Shown here: positions 20,245 through 30,859 of the stretch, piece after piece
How the letters are laid out: each line of letters begins with the position of its first letter
Numbering within the stretch: the first letter of the stretch is position 1
From: Rapana venosa
Taxonomy: Eukaryota; Mollusca; Gastropoda; Neogastropoda; Muricidae
DNA: 64,000 nt
Direction of reading: 5' to 3'
NCBI GenBank assembly: GCA_028751875.1
Contig: CM054167.1
Coordinates: forward strand, 20,264,412 to 20,328,411
Translations under genes and position numbers: made by a program
Notes under the pieces: model-generated
What the model saw: the letters and a program-made list of their open reading frames with translations, nothing else
What the model was told of the DNA's origin: nothing
Database searches by the model: none

Positions 20245-22333
20245 AGCTGTTTGGCTATCTATCTTGCGAGGTACACAGCTGTTTTGGCTATCTTGTGAGG
20301 TACACAGCTGTTTGGCTATCTTGTTAAGTACACAGCTGTTTGGCTATCTATCTTGTGAGATACACAGCTGTTTGGCTATCTATCTTGTGAGGTACACAGC
20401 TGTTTGGCTATCTATCTTGTTAAGCACACAGCTGTTTGGCTATCTATCTTGTTAAGTACACAGCTGTTTGGCTATCTATCTTGTGAGATACACAGCTGTT
20501 TGGCTATCTATCTTGTGAGGTACACAGCTGTTTGGCTATCTATCTTGTTAAGTACACAGCTGTTTGGCTATCTATCTTGTTAAGTACACAGCTGTTTGGC
20601 TATCTATCTTGTGAGATACACAGCTGTTTGGCTATCTTGTTAAGTACACAGCTGTTTGGCTATCTTGTGAGGTACACAGCTGTTTGACTATTTTGTTAAG
20701 TACACAACAGTTTGGCGTTTTATCTTGTTAAGTACACAGCTGTTTGCTATCTTGTTAAGTACACAGCTGTTTGGCTATCTATCTTGTGAGGTACACAGCT
20801 GTTTGGCTATCTTGTTAAGCACACAGCTGTTTGGCTATCTTGTGAGGTACACAGCTGTTTGGCTATCTATCTTGTGAGGTACACAGCTGTTTGGCCACAT
20901 ATCATGTTAAGTACACAGCTGTTTGGCTATCTATCTTGCGAGGTACACAGCTGTTTGGCTATCTATCTTGTGAGGTACACAGCTGTTTGGCTATCTTGTG
21001 AGGTACACAGCTGTTTGGCTATCTATCTTGTTAAGTACACAGCTGTTTGGCTATCTATCTTGTTAAGTACACAGCTGTTTGGCTATCTTGTTAAGTACAC
21101 AGCTGTTTGGCTATCTTGTGAGGTACACAGCTGTTTGGCTATCTATCTTGTTAGGTACACAGCTGTTTGGCCATCTATCTTGACAAGTACACAGCTGTTT
21201 GGCCATCTATCTTGTTAAGTACACAGCTGTTTGGCTATCTATCTTGTTAAGTACACAGCTGTTTGGCTATCTTGTTAAGTACACAGCTGTTTGGCCATCT
21301 ATCTTGTCAAGTACACAGCTGTTTGGCTATCTATCTTGTGAGGCACACAGCTGTTTGGCTATCTATCTTGTGAGGTACACAGCTGTTTGGCCATCTATCT
21401 TGTCAAGTACACAGCTGTTTGGCTATCTATCTTGTCAAGTACACAGCTGTTTGGCTATCTATCTTGTCAAGTACACAGCTGTTTGGCTATCTTGTCAAGT
21501 ACACAGCTGTTTGGCTATCTTGTTAGGTACACAGCTGTTTGGCTATCTATCTTGTGAGGTACACAGCTGTTTGGCTATCTTGTGAGGTACACAGCTGTTT
21601 GGCTATCTATCTTGTTAAGTACACAGCTGTTTGGCTATCTATCTTGTTAAGTACACAGCTGTTTGGCTATCTTGTTAAGTACACAGCTGTTTGGCCATCT
21701 ATCTTGTCAAGTACACAGCTGTTTGGCTATCTATCTTGTCAAGTACACAGCTGTTTGGCTATCTATCTTGTCAAGTACACAGCTGTTTGGCTATCTTGTC
21801 AAGTACACAGCTGTTTGGCTATCTTGTTAGGTACACAGCTGTTTGGCTATCTATCTTGTTAAGTACACAGCTGTTTGGCTATCTATCTTGTTAAGCACAC
21901 AGCTCTATCTATCTTGTTAAGCACACAGCTCTATCTATCTTGTTAAGCACACAGCTCTATCTATCTTGCTAAGCACACAGCTCTATCTATCTTGCTAAGC
22001 ACACAGCTCTATCTATCTTGTTAAGCACACAGCTCTATCTATCTTGTTAAGCACACAGCTCTATCTATCTTGTTAAGCACACAGCTCTATCTATCTTGCT
22101 AAGCACACAGCTCTATCTATCTTGTTAAGCACACAGCTCTATCTATCTTGTTAAGCACACAGCTCTATCTATCTTGTTAAGCACACAGCTCTATCTATCT
22201 TGTTAAGCACACAGCTCTATCTATCTTGCTAAGCACACAGCTCTATCTATCTTGTTAAGCACACAGCTCTATCTATCTTGTTAAGCACACAGCTCTATCT
22301 ATCTTGTTAAGCACACAGCTGCCTGGCCATCTT
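20245..22333. repeat. Satellite array of 32/28/26-bp units
   Basis: The main unit 'acagctgtttggctatctat' plus 'cttgttaagtac' is 32 bp. Many units lack one 'ctat' (28 bp). From about 21893 the units shorten to 26 bp by loss of 'gtttggc'-type sequence. About 70 units in all. The last unit (22307-22335) is the end of the neighbouring coding exon. Long plus-strand frames (YLV.YTAVWL-type repeats) arise only because the unit lacks stops in that direction. Confidence 0.95.
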
Positions 22334-23287
22334 GTGCGGCGCTCGGTTGGTGTCAAAGCCGGTCTTGGCGGGGCTGAACACCCAGGTGACGGTCTTCACG
22401 GGGCTGGCGGGCAGGATCTCAACCCAGCGGGCCTGCAGGCTGCCGCAGCGGATCTTGTTGAGCAGGCTCATGCAGTCGCTGACCATCACCACCTGCCTGA
22501 ACGTCTGCGAGGCCGCCCACTCCAGGGCCTCCGTCATGGCCGCCTCCTCCAGCAGCGGCCTCTTGCAGAGCTCCGGGATGAACCGCCTCTTCTGGAAGAC
22601 CTCCGCGTGGTTCTGTTCGGCCAGGAAGACCCAGGCCGACCTGTTCTTGCGCCCCGCCACGTAGCCTCCGACGTAGATGACCACCGTGTTGTTGCGCACG
22701 TGGCTGTCCACCAGCCGCTGAACGTTCCGCCACTTGCAGTGGACCAGGGTGCGGTCCACGTTCATGAAGGCCCTCAGCGGGCAGCCCACCTCCACCTTCC
22801 TCCACCCCCTCAGCCCGCGCCTGGCTGTGTCCTGACCATCAGAGGCTCCCCAAGCTGACGATGCTGGGACAGGCTGTTCCTCTTCGTCCTGTGGAGGCTG
22901 TGTCGAGGGCTCTCGGTGACTCGCTTCTTCGTGTGGATCGGTTTTTGTGGGCGTTTCAGGCGGGTCAGTGGAGGCCGGAGGTTGATCCTGACTTTCGGAG
23001 TCTTCTTCTTTTTCTTCTTCTGGACATTCACTCATCGGCACTGCAGCAGACTGCTTCGGGTTCTCTTCTGGGAGCTGCGCTGGGGAGTCTTGCTGCTGAG
23101 CCACATCTTCATCTTTCTGGGCTGCTGGCGCTACACCCGAAGTAGGGGAACCACCAGGAGCTGAAGCTCTCTCCTGACTGGCCGAGTCCTTCTCCCATCC
23201 TTCCCTCTTCGCCGTCTGGGGTTCGGGGTCCTCGGCTGCGTCCTCTTCCTTGCCGGCAGAGCAGGACTCGTGGCTCTCTCCCCGGGC
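22307..23287 (-). CDS. Terminal exon of a gene with a degenerate RNase H-like domain
   Basis: 326 codons plus stop. It begins after acceptor TTGTCCCAG at 23288 (phase 0) and ends TAA at 22309-22307. Residues 1-165 are Glu/Pro/Ser/Gln-rich and probably disordered. Residues about 195-322 fit an RNase H fold: β1 'VVIYVGGYV' (203-210), helix 'EEAAMTEALEWAAS' with Glu253, β4 'VVMVSD' with Asp271, and a final 'VTWVFS' strand and helix. The first catalytic Asp is Gly (IYVGG) and the last is not an Asp (NRAPHKM, 314-320), so activity is unlikely. Codon usage is GC-rich like the host genes, and the frame is intact, which argues for a domesticated gene and against a decayed LINE. Upstream exons were not found. 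The function is unknown. Confidence 0.7.
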   Translation of the reverse strand, partial: ARGESHESCSAGKEEDAAEDPEPQTAKREGWEKDSASQERASAPGGSPTSGVAPAAQKDEDVAQQQDSPAQLPEENPKQSAAVPMSECPEEEKEEDSESQDQPPASTDPPETPTKTDPHEEASHREPSTQPPQDEEEQPVPASSAWGASDGQDTARRGLRGWRKVEVGCPLRAFMNVDRTLVHCKWRNVQRLVDSHVRNNTVVIYVGGYVAGRKNRSAWVFLAEQNHAEVFQKRRFIPELCKRPLLEEAAMTEALEWAASQTFRQVVMVSDCMSLLNKIRCGSLQARWVEILPASPVKTVTWVFSPAKTGFDTNRAPHKMARQLCA

Positions 23288-23481
23288 CTGGGACAACAGA
23301 TCAGGAGTTTGAATCCTTGTCAAAGTACTGCACAGAACCTCCTTTATGCGCTTCAGCACAGAAAACAGAACACACACAACGCATACATACATACACACGC
23401 ACGCACGCACACGCACGCACGCGCGCACACACACACACACAACACACACGCCCCCCCCCCCCCCCCACACACACACACATA

Positions 23482-23826
23482 GGGACGGGGCAGCCTAGTG
23501 GTCAAAACATTGCGCTCGCAATCTGACGACCCGGGTTCGATTCCCGTTCAAGGAGATATTTTCCTCTGGAGTTAACATCAGTACAGACTCCACTCTCCCC
23601 AAAAGTCCTTCGGATGAGACTATAAACCGAGGCCCCGTGTGCGAACGCACGCAGAACATCTTGCGCACACGTTAAATCCTGTTCCGCTTTTCGTAAGAGT
23701 AGGCCATTGTGTGCCGGTGGGAACAGATGACAGAATTCACACACAAATCCGCATACGCACGGGGACTAGATGTAAAAAAAAGCACATAAGTGCTTATTCC
23801 ATTATCCTCGATATAAAAGAATAAAA
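23482..23826 (+). mobile_element. SINE-A with tail A, full length
   Basis: Best plus-strand copy, sitting in (CA)n on both sides. A-box region 'agcctagtggtcaaaac', B box 'gggttcgattcc' at 23532-23543, 'ttaacatcagtacagactcc', central domain, 'gagtaggccattgtgtgccg' and tail A. About 345 bp. Confidence 0.93.
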
Positions 23827-23964
23827 CACACACACACACACACACAAAACACGTTACGAGTCCTTCAGTGCTGTCAAATGGGTAGGATCTTTCTCAAGTG
23901 AAACTGAAAACTAACACCAGCACCATTTCGTTTTCTAGTCCATAAATCGAAGGTTTGCCCACGG

Positions 23965-25245
23965 CTCTGGCTTTGACATGTTAAAACCCACTGTGGCAGC
24001 ATCATGAATGTCACATGTCATGTCATGTCAAAACCCACTATGGCAGCATCATGAATGTCACCATGTCATGTCCTGTCAAAACCCACTATGGCAGTATCAT
24101 GAATCTCATTGTCACAATGCCACGTCAAAACCCACTGTGGCAACATCATGAATGTCACTGTCACCATGTCATGTCAAAACTCACTGTCGCAACATCATGA
24201 ATGTCATTGTCAGAATGTCATGTCAAAACTCACTGTCGCAACATCATGAATGTCACCATGTCATGCCATGTCAAAACCCACTGTGCCAACATCATAAAGG
24301 TCACCATGTAAAAACCCACTGTGCCAATATCATGGATGTCATGTCAAAACCCACTGTAGCAACATCATGAATGGCACAATGTCATAACCCACTGTGCCAA
24401 CATCATGAATGTCACCACGGCAAAACCCATTGTGCCAACATCACGAATGTCATCATGCCATGTCAAAACCCACGGTGGCAACATCATGAATGTCACCACG
24501 CCATGCCAAAACCCACTGTGCCAACATCATGAATGTCACCATGTCATGTCAAAACCCACTGTGGCAACATCATGAATGTCACGATGTCATGTCATGTCAA
24601 AACCCACTGTAGCAGGACATGAATGTCACGATGTCATGTCATGTCAAAACCCACTGTGCCAACATAATGAATGTCACCATGCCATGTCAAAACCCACTGT
24701 GCCAAAATCATGAATGTCAATGTTCACCATGTCATGTCAAAACCCACTGTACCAACATCATGAATATCACCATGTCATGCCAAAAACCACTGTGGCAACA
24801 TCATGAATAGCACCATGTCATGCCAAAAACCACTGTGGCAACATCATCAATGTCACCATGTCATGTCAAAACCCACGATGGCATCATGAATGGCACCATG
24901 TCATGTCAAAAACCACTGTGCCAACATAATGAATGTCACCATGCCATGTCATGCCAAAACCCATTGTGGCAACATCATCAATGTCACCATGCCATGCCAA
25001 AACCCACGGTGGCAACATCATGAATGGCACCATATCATGCCACGTCAAAACCCATTGTGCCAAAATAATGAATGTCGCCATTCATGTCAAAACCTACTGC
25101 GCCAACATAATGAATGTCACCATGTCAAAAACCACTGTGCCAACATAACGAATGTCACCATATCATGCCACGTCAAAACCCATTGTGCCAACCTCGTGAA
25201 TGTCACCGTGTCATGTCATGTCATATTAAAACCTACCCTGTAACA
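23965..25245. repeat. Minisatellite, about 43-bp unit
   Basis: About 28 diverged copies of a unit containing 'aaaacccactgtg', 'caacatcatgaatgtcacca' and 'tgtcatgtc'. Length varies with the number of 'catgt' steps. No coding role is evident. Confidence 0.93.
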
Positions 25246-25457
25246 ATGCCCGGGGCCTTTTAGTACCAATCCAATCTCAATCTTCTTGTTTATAGCCCAG
25301 CCGACCACAGAGGCCATACTGAGGGCCGTCACCTGGTCAAATTGTCAAACCTCAGAATATAGAACTGTGCAACGATATACAGATTAAAACAGGGTGTAAA
25401 ACCAACTCTGCTGTCGTTCCTTGCTGAATTGATTGGCCAACAATAAATAGCATCCCC

Positions 25458-25460
<3 letters not shown>

Positions 25461-25519
<59 letters not shown>

Positions 25520-25750
25520 TGTGTGTGTGTGTGTGGTTGTGTGTGTGTGGTGTGTGTGTGGTGTGTGTGGTGTTTGTGTGTGTGTGTGTGTGGTGTGCGC
25601 GCGCGCGCGTGCACGCGTGTGTGTGAGTGTATGTGCGTGCATGCGCGCGCGCGTGTGTGTGTGTGTACGCGCGCGCGAGCGTGCATGTGTGTACGCGCGC
25701 GCGAGCGTGCATGCGCACGCGTGCATGCATGCGCACGCGAGCAAACACGC
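25461..25750. repeat. (GA)n followed by alternating TG/CG tract
   Basis: (GA)n at 25461-25517, then (TG)n and a GC/GT alternation with runs such as 'gcgcgcgcgcgtgcacgcgt' up to 25745. Almost strictly alternating purine-pyrimidine, so it is prone to Z-DNA. Confidence 0.95.
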
Positions 25751-25856
25751 ACGCTTTTCAACTTAACGCCATACCCTCTCAATGACACAAGTCCTTGAAA
25801 CCAAAAACAAAAGTATGACAAATGTCGCAGATAGATCTATAGACTACCTACCTACA

Positions 25857-26152
25857 GTGGACGGGATAGCTCAGTGGTCGGAGCACTCGCTTTCCCCCCA
25901 GCCAAGTTAAGCAGCGTCGAGCGTGGTTACCAGTTGGATGGGTGACCCGTTTGCGCGCCTAGGCTTCAGTACAGTTCCCCCAGTTCACCCAGCTGTAAAT
26001 GGGTACCTGCCCTCTTTAGGGTCAGGGAAGGTAAAGCAGCGAGGGAGAGGAGATGGGCGCCGCCCTCAATATGCTGGCCCCTAGAGAAGTGAGGTCTCTG
26101 ACGCCTCGCTCCCCTACGACATTATAGGTTATGGGACTCCTTTACCTTTTAC
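25857..26152 (+). mobile_element. SINE-B, full length, with target-site duplication
   Basis: Reference copy, flanked by 'ctacctacctaca' at 25844-25856 and 26153-26165. The 5' end 'gggatagctcagtggtcgga' is tRNA-like (A box). Bases 25905-25950 read 'gttaagcagcgtcgagcg', 'tggttaccagttgg' and 'atgggtgacc', which follow the A box, intermediate element and C box of 5S rRNA. The 3' body ends 'cctttaccttttacc'. About 296 bp. Confidence 0.93.
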
Positions 26153-26269
26153 CTACCTACCTACATCAGCAGGCTACACGGGAGGAGAGGAACAGCCGAT
26201 GTTGACAGAATGCGGTAACCAGGTAAACCCTGACTTTGATGTGGTTCAGCAAACCTGCAGATCTAAATC

Positions 26270-26417
26270 ACACCCCCCCCCCCCCCCCATCCCACCCCCA
26301 ACCGACCCCCCCCCTCCCCACCCCTCCTCCTAGTGCTAAACCCCAGGTGTGCCGATAATTCTGGCCGTCATCAGATAAATAAAGCTATGGACGCATGGAG
26401 AGAAGGAGGAGAGAGAG

Positions 26418-26495
<78 letters not shown>

Positions 26496-26590
26496 GAGAG
26501 AGAGATCTAGTCACATGCATGCGCGCAAATGCAGACACAGACAGGGCAGACGCGCGCGCGCACACGCACGTACACACAATACACACAATC
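26270..26590. repeat. C-rich run and (GA)n
   Basis: C-rich at 26272-26290 and interrupted (GA)n at 26407-26506. No gene. Confidence 0.9.
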
Positions 26591-26717
26591 TTGCGCACAC
26601 GTTAAATCATGTTGCGCTATTCGGAAGAGTAAGCTATTCTGTGCCGGTGGAAACGGATGACAAAATGTACAAAACTGCATACACACGGGGACTAGTTGTA
26701 AAAAAAGCACATGAGTG
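26588..26717 (+). mobile_element. SINE-A with tail A, 5'-truncated
   Basis: Starts at 'cttgcgcacacgttaaatca' and runs through 'cacacggggactagttgtaa' to 'agcacatgagtg'. The last part of tail A is lost. Confidence 0.8.
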
Positions 26718-26794
26718 ACCAGTGGGATCTGGGCGACACAGACATTACATACCCTGCTGGCACCCTAACACCCGAGTACAACGCTATAACCACC

Positions 26795-26796
<2 letters not shown>

Positions 26797-26846
<50 letters not shown>

Positions 26847-27117
26847 TACGCAGACATCCCTGTATCGTGGATGTGACTGTGGATGTGCATCAGTGCGTGC
26901 GTGCATGTGTGTGCGTATGTGCATGCGCCCGTGCATAGACAGACCGACAGACAAACAGACAGGGAGTGTGTGTGTGTGTTGTTGTTGTCTTCAATTTAAC
27001 GTCTGTTCACTCTGAGTGATATTAGACGAGGGAAATAGAAAGTGTAAGGGAAGTTAAAGAAGTGAGAGGAAGGAGTGGAAGGAGAAAAGGTTAAGAAATA
27101 GCATCAGTGCTGGTATT

Positions 27118-27163
<46 letters not shown>

Positions 27164-27170
27164 GAGGGGG
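26797..27170. repeat. (TG)n and a 43-base poly-G run
   Basis: (TG)n at 26797-26844. G homopolymer at 27120-27162, followed by more G-rich sequence. Confidence 0.95.
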
Positions 27171-27935
27171 GGAAGAAAACTAGAAAAGTAATGATAATAC
27201 TTTTAAACAGGAGCAAAATATAAACTCAACAATGTGGAAACATGAAATAACAATAATGTAACTACAATAAATATTCAAGTGGACTATGCAATAAACATCT
27301 GGCAATGGCAAATGCTAGCTTTGAATTTTCAAATACAGTTTCCAGAGACTGTTCAGAAAATGTAGGTAAAAAAAGTTTTACAATAGGGCACTCAAATATG
27401 ATATGAGTATTGGAAATATGATCCCCACATAGACATCTTACATGTTTACAAAATTTTGTAAGGAATGCATTTAATTTCATTCTAAAATATAGTGAATTAA
27501 CCCTTCTCACGGATATAAAACCCGAATCTATTTGAGAAGGAGCCACATAACAAGAAATATGGGCAGTGGTCAGACAACTTTTAAAATATCGTTCATTGAA
27601 TTGATCAGATTCTTTAAACTTACCCCATGAAGTTTGTTCTAATATTCGGTATCCCTCCTGTAGAGAAGTTCTATCGATTCCATGTCATGTCTTGCCCCCT
27701 TTTTTGCAGCTCTGTCAGCCCACTCATTTGAAAAAATTCCAACGTGAGAGGGCACCCAACAAAAAGAAACAGGAATACCTCTTAAACTTAGGAGGTGTAT
27801 TACATATTTAATTTCAAAAATAATTCCGGAGACCTTGAAGTTTGGGGATTTTATAGCATACAATACTGACTTGGAGTCAACACAAAGCAAGATATGAAAG
27901 AAGGAAAATGGAAAATCAAGAATATAGTTAAGAGA
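27170..27935 (-). mobile_element. Decayed LINE fragment: RNase H plus C-terminal zinc-like motif
   Basis: On the minus strand, 27639-27910 encodes an RNase H end ('LCVDSKSVLYAIKSP', 'SFCWVPSHVG', 'SNEWADRAAKKGA'). 27262-27640 encodes the tail with a Cys/His cluster ('CLCGDHISNTHIIFECP'). The two parts are in different frames, with the shift near 27655. This layout fits I/Jockey-superfamily LINEs. The reverse transcriptase is missing. AT-rich codons and the frameshift mark it as a dead copy. Confidence 0.8.
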
Positions 27936-27939
27936 TGTG

Positions 27940-28484
27940 TGTGTGTGTGTGTTTGTGTGTGTGCATGCGCGCGCGCGTGCGCGCGCGCGTGGATGCATGT
28001 GCACACATGCAAGCGCGCGTAGTGTGTGAGAGAGAGAGACTAAAAATTCGGGAGGTTTCATTCCATCAGACTAATACTAACACTGTCGATGACTCACACA
28101 GACTTCTACAGTAGCCTAACACAAGATAGGCCTAGGGTAAGAGAGGCTAACAAAGCTTGGCCCAGCATAGCCTACTATAGCGGCAGTCAACACATGTGGT
28201 CGGACACAGATCTGCTATCATATAAAATTATAGCGCCAACGACTAGCCCTGCCTACATCAAACGGATGCCATCAGATAACTACACTACACTACAACAAAA
28301 AACCAATAACACTCCACTGTACCTGCAGTTCAGCAGCAGAGGTGGTGGGGCCGACAGCCGTGGTCACCCAGTTCACTGCAGTTGATAAAGCATCGAAGAG
28401 AAACGCCATGTTGACTTGGACCACTTCAAACTGTTGGTCAACAGATAGCCTAGGCTAGGCCTAGGCTAGCATACAGGGGACTGA
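27940..28484. other. Non-coding with a GC/GT alternating tract
   Basis: 'gcgcgcgcgtgcgcgcgcgc' near 27968. Then unique sequence with overlapping 'cctaggctagg' steps around 28448-28470. No gene is recognised. Confidence 0.5.
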
Positions 28485-28795
28485 GCTATATCCGCTCAGT
28501 GGTCAGAGCACTGGCTTTCCCCCAGCCAAGGTTAAGTTAAGCAGCATCCAGCAGCGTGGTTACGCCAAACAGTTGGATGGGTGACCGTTTGCGCGCGCGC
28601 GCCTTGACTTCAGTAAAGTATCCCAGTTCACCCAGCTGTAAATGGGTACCTGCTCTCTTCAAGGTAAAGCAGCGTGGGGAGAGGAGATGGGTGCCACCCT
28701 CAATATGATGGCCCCTGGAGAAAGGAGATCTCTGACGCCTGGCTCCCCTACGAACTTATAGGATATGAGACACCTTTACTTTAAAAAAAAAAAAG
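28485..28795 (+). mobile_element. SINE-B, full length, diverged
   Basis: Head 'ccgctcagtggtcagagcac', duplicated 'ttaagttaagcagc', 'cagttggatgggtgaccg', a GC expansion at 28593-28602, body and poly-A-like end. Confidence 0.88.
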
Positions 28796-29261
28796 GCCTA
28801 GGGCATAGCCAACACGGAATGTTCTCTAGCCTAAATGGAGGACAGGCCTAGGCTAGTATAGGGCCCATGTCTTGTCTTGCCTTGTGGCTGTGACCAGGTC
28901 TGTTGATGCAACACTGGTGTGTGGGGTTGACAAAGACTCGCCGTGACAGGGTAGATGGTTATGCCGAAGGGAGGGGAGGGGGAAGGGGGGGGGGGAGAGG
29001 AAGGTCCCCCCCCCTCCCTCCCTCCCTCCCTCCTGTTGCCTGCCAAACGAGGATAGCCCAAGGGACTTGGACCAGTACAATTAACGTCTATGGCGTCCTT
29101 AAGTGGGATTTTATCGTAAACTTGTCAGGCTCGACAAAAAAATAGATAAATAAACTGTATGCCCTATCCCAGTCCGGGAATTTGGCGTGGAATGCTGCTT
29201 ACCGTATTCGGTAGTGTGCGTGTGTTTTTATTTTTATTTTTAACATTTATTTTATTTATTT
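28796..29261. other. Non-coding, nothing recognised
   Basis: G-rich and C-rich patches at 28970-29035, otherwise unique sequence. Confidence 0.45.
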
Positions 29262-29473
29262 CTTTTATTTCGGGGTTAATGGAATAAGCATTCGTGTGCT
29301 TTTTAAAACCCAGTCCCCGTGTGTATGCAGCTTTGTAAATTTTGTCATCCGTTCCCACACCGGTACACAATGGTGGCATACTCTTCTCAAAAGCGAAACG
29401 GGTTTTAACGTGTGCGCAAGATGTTCTGCGTGTGTTCGCACACGGGACCTAGGTTTATAGTCTCATCGGAAGG

Positions 29474-29477
<4 letters not shown>
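29262..29477 (-). mobile_element. SINE-A with tail A, cut at the central domain by (TG)n
   Basis: Tail A at 29262-29310 and the 'aagatgttctgcgtgtgttc' block are present. The element stops at 'ctcatcggaaggact', where (TG)n (29476-29534) starts. Confidence 0.85.
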
Positions 29478-29535
<58 letters not shown>

Positions 29536-29625
29536 CAGTTTAAAATGCGTCGCATTCGACCTCGAAATCGTAAGAGAAACGAATTCAAATTCTGACAATT
29601 CCATTATTTCTGTGAGCGTGTTCGG

Positions 29626-29626
<1 letters not shown>

Positions 29627-29666
<40 letters not shown>
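29627..29666. repeat. 40-base poly-G run
   Basis: Uninterrupted G homopolymer. Confidence 0.95.
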
Positions 29667-29667
<1 letters not shown>

Positions 29668-29929
29668 AGGTTCCCGGTAAAGTTCGGGAGTACTCTCTTA
29701 CTGTCTGCAGTAGTCTCGATATCTTAGAGTTTTTATTTCAACTGATATCTTTTTTATTGCCATTATTTTGGGTCGTGTTTGCATCTGTGTTAATATAACG
29801 ACAATATGCCAAACAGTCTTAAAGACAAAAAATCCAGTTATTCATGGACCAGGTTTGCGCGATTGAACGTCTCACACCACTTAGGGACAAGAGGATTACT
29901 TAACGACATCACATATGGCCGACAGACCT

Positions 29930-30050
29930 CGTTTTTGCAAAGTACTGTTCCAACTTATAAACTCCCCTGTGTCGATGCCAAGGGCCTGACAATGTAAACA
30001 GCATCCCCACCCTTCTCCTGGAAATTCTGAGCAGGGAATCCCCTCTTTTC
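29930..30050 (+). mobile_element. Short dispersed repeat, copy 1
   Basis: 'gatgcca', 'agggcctg' and 'tctggaaattctg'-type blocks are shared in the same order with 51285-51400. Unclassified, possibly a SINE fragment. Confidence 0.5.
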
Positions 30051-30257
30051 TATCCCTCTCTCTCTACCTTGTTCCTTTTCTTCCCATCTTTTCTCTCTTT
30101 CTTTCTTTCTTTCTACCTTGTTCCTTTTCTTCCTGACACCTTCTTCTTGTCTGTTTTTCTGCCTTCTTGGTCCATTCTCCTGCCTTTCTTTCACAGAAAG
30201 ACAAAAACCAAAATAACGAACCTCTCCTACGCTGAAGTCGTATGAGCTGGGTCTCCT

Positions 30258-30322
30258 GACTTGTCAGGCGCTTAAACGGCAGAGCAACGCATTTTCGCTC
30301 ATAATTATGACAGACAACAGTA
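30258..30322 (+). repeat. Short dispersed repeat with weak inverted ends, copy 3
   Basis: 'cttgtcaggcgcttaaacgg', 'gcaacgcattttcgctcata' and 'gacagacaaca', as at 14965-15035. Confidence 0.6.
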
Positions 30323-30474
30323 GGCCTAGCTGCTGCCTGAGCGATAGACGAAGAATCATAAACAGGCCCCTCCCGTTAATAAATGAATAGGTTTTTTTCC
30401 CCTGTGATTGTAGCAGAAGTAGGTCTGCCATGGCCTCTACACCACAGTGACAGCCGCCAGGAAAGGAGAGGAGG

Positions 30475-30745
30475 TTATTGTATGTTTGTCCGTCGTGTCC
30501 GACGATGACCTCCAAAACAGCAGAGGAGGCAGCTGCTGTTTTGGAAAATGGGCAGAAATTTGATTATAGTGGAGATGCCTTTGCCCACAGTACATCCCCA
30601 CTCTCTCGGCCAAGTGGGCATAAGGACAGTCAGCGTTGGAGATGTTCTCCAAAGGCCAGCTAGCCCCCAGGGCTGCAGCACATAAGGACTGTGCGAATCA
30701 AGCCTCCTAGTCAGAGAGTCATAGTCGATCACTAAAGACTAAGCT
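30475..30745 (-). mobile_element. Rep-F, copy 2 (inverted relative to copy 1)
   Basis: Near-complete match to 18588-18830 in reverse orientation, ending at 'gatcactaaagactaagct'. Confidence 0.7.
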
Positions 30746-30859
30746 GTAAAGTGGAATTCCATGAGTGGGAAAGCCACTGGTCATACAGCCTCTCACTTTG
30801 CTGTTGCCCCCAGCGTCAATGGTTTAATCAAGAACTGTGATAAACCCCAGGTGCTGCTT

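Noticed and set aside
20859..21894. Long plus-strand frames of YLV-YTAVWL type repeats
   Set aside because: They come from a satellite whose unit lacks stops in that direction. Three frames are open at once, and there is no start context, splice signal or domain.
22419..22858. Other frames across the RNase H-like exon (22304-22858 plus, 22419-22805 minus)
   Set aside because: They lack the RNase H pattern and the acceptor-consistent phase. They are GC-driven open shadows.
23965..25245. Array of direct repeats resembling CRISPR
   Set aside because: There are no unique spacers of constant length, the repeats are diverged and contiguous, and the genome is eukaryotic. The same applies to the arrays at 20, 31, 55, 57 and 60 kb.
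25900..25955. 5S rRNA gene
   Set aside because: Only the internal control region is 5S-like. The ends belong to a repeated SINE with a tRNA-like start.
27639..28061. Full 140-codon minus frame as a host gene
   Set aside because: Its N-terminal third is translated microsatellite. The rest is LINE RNase H continued in another frame, so it is a dead retrotransposon.
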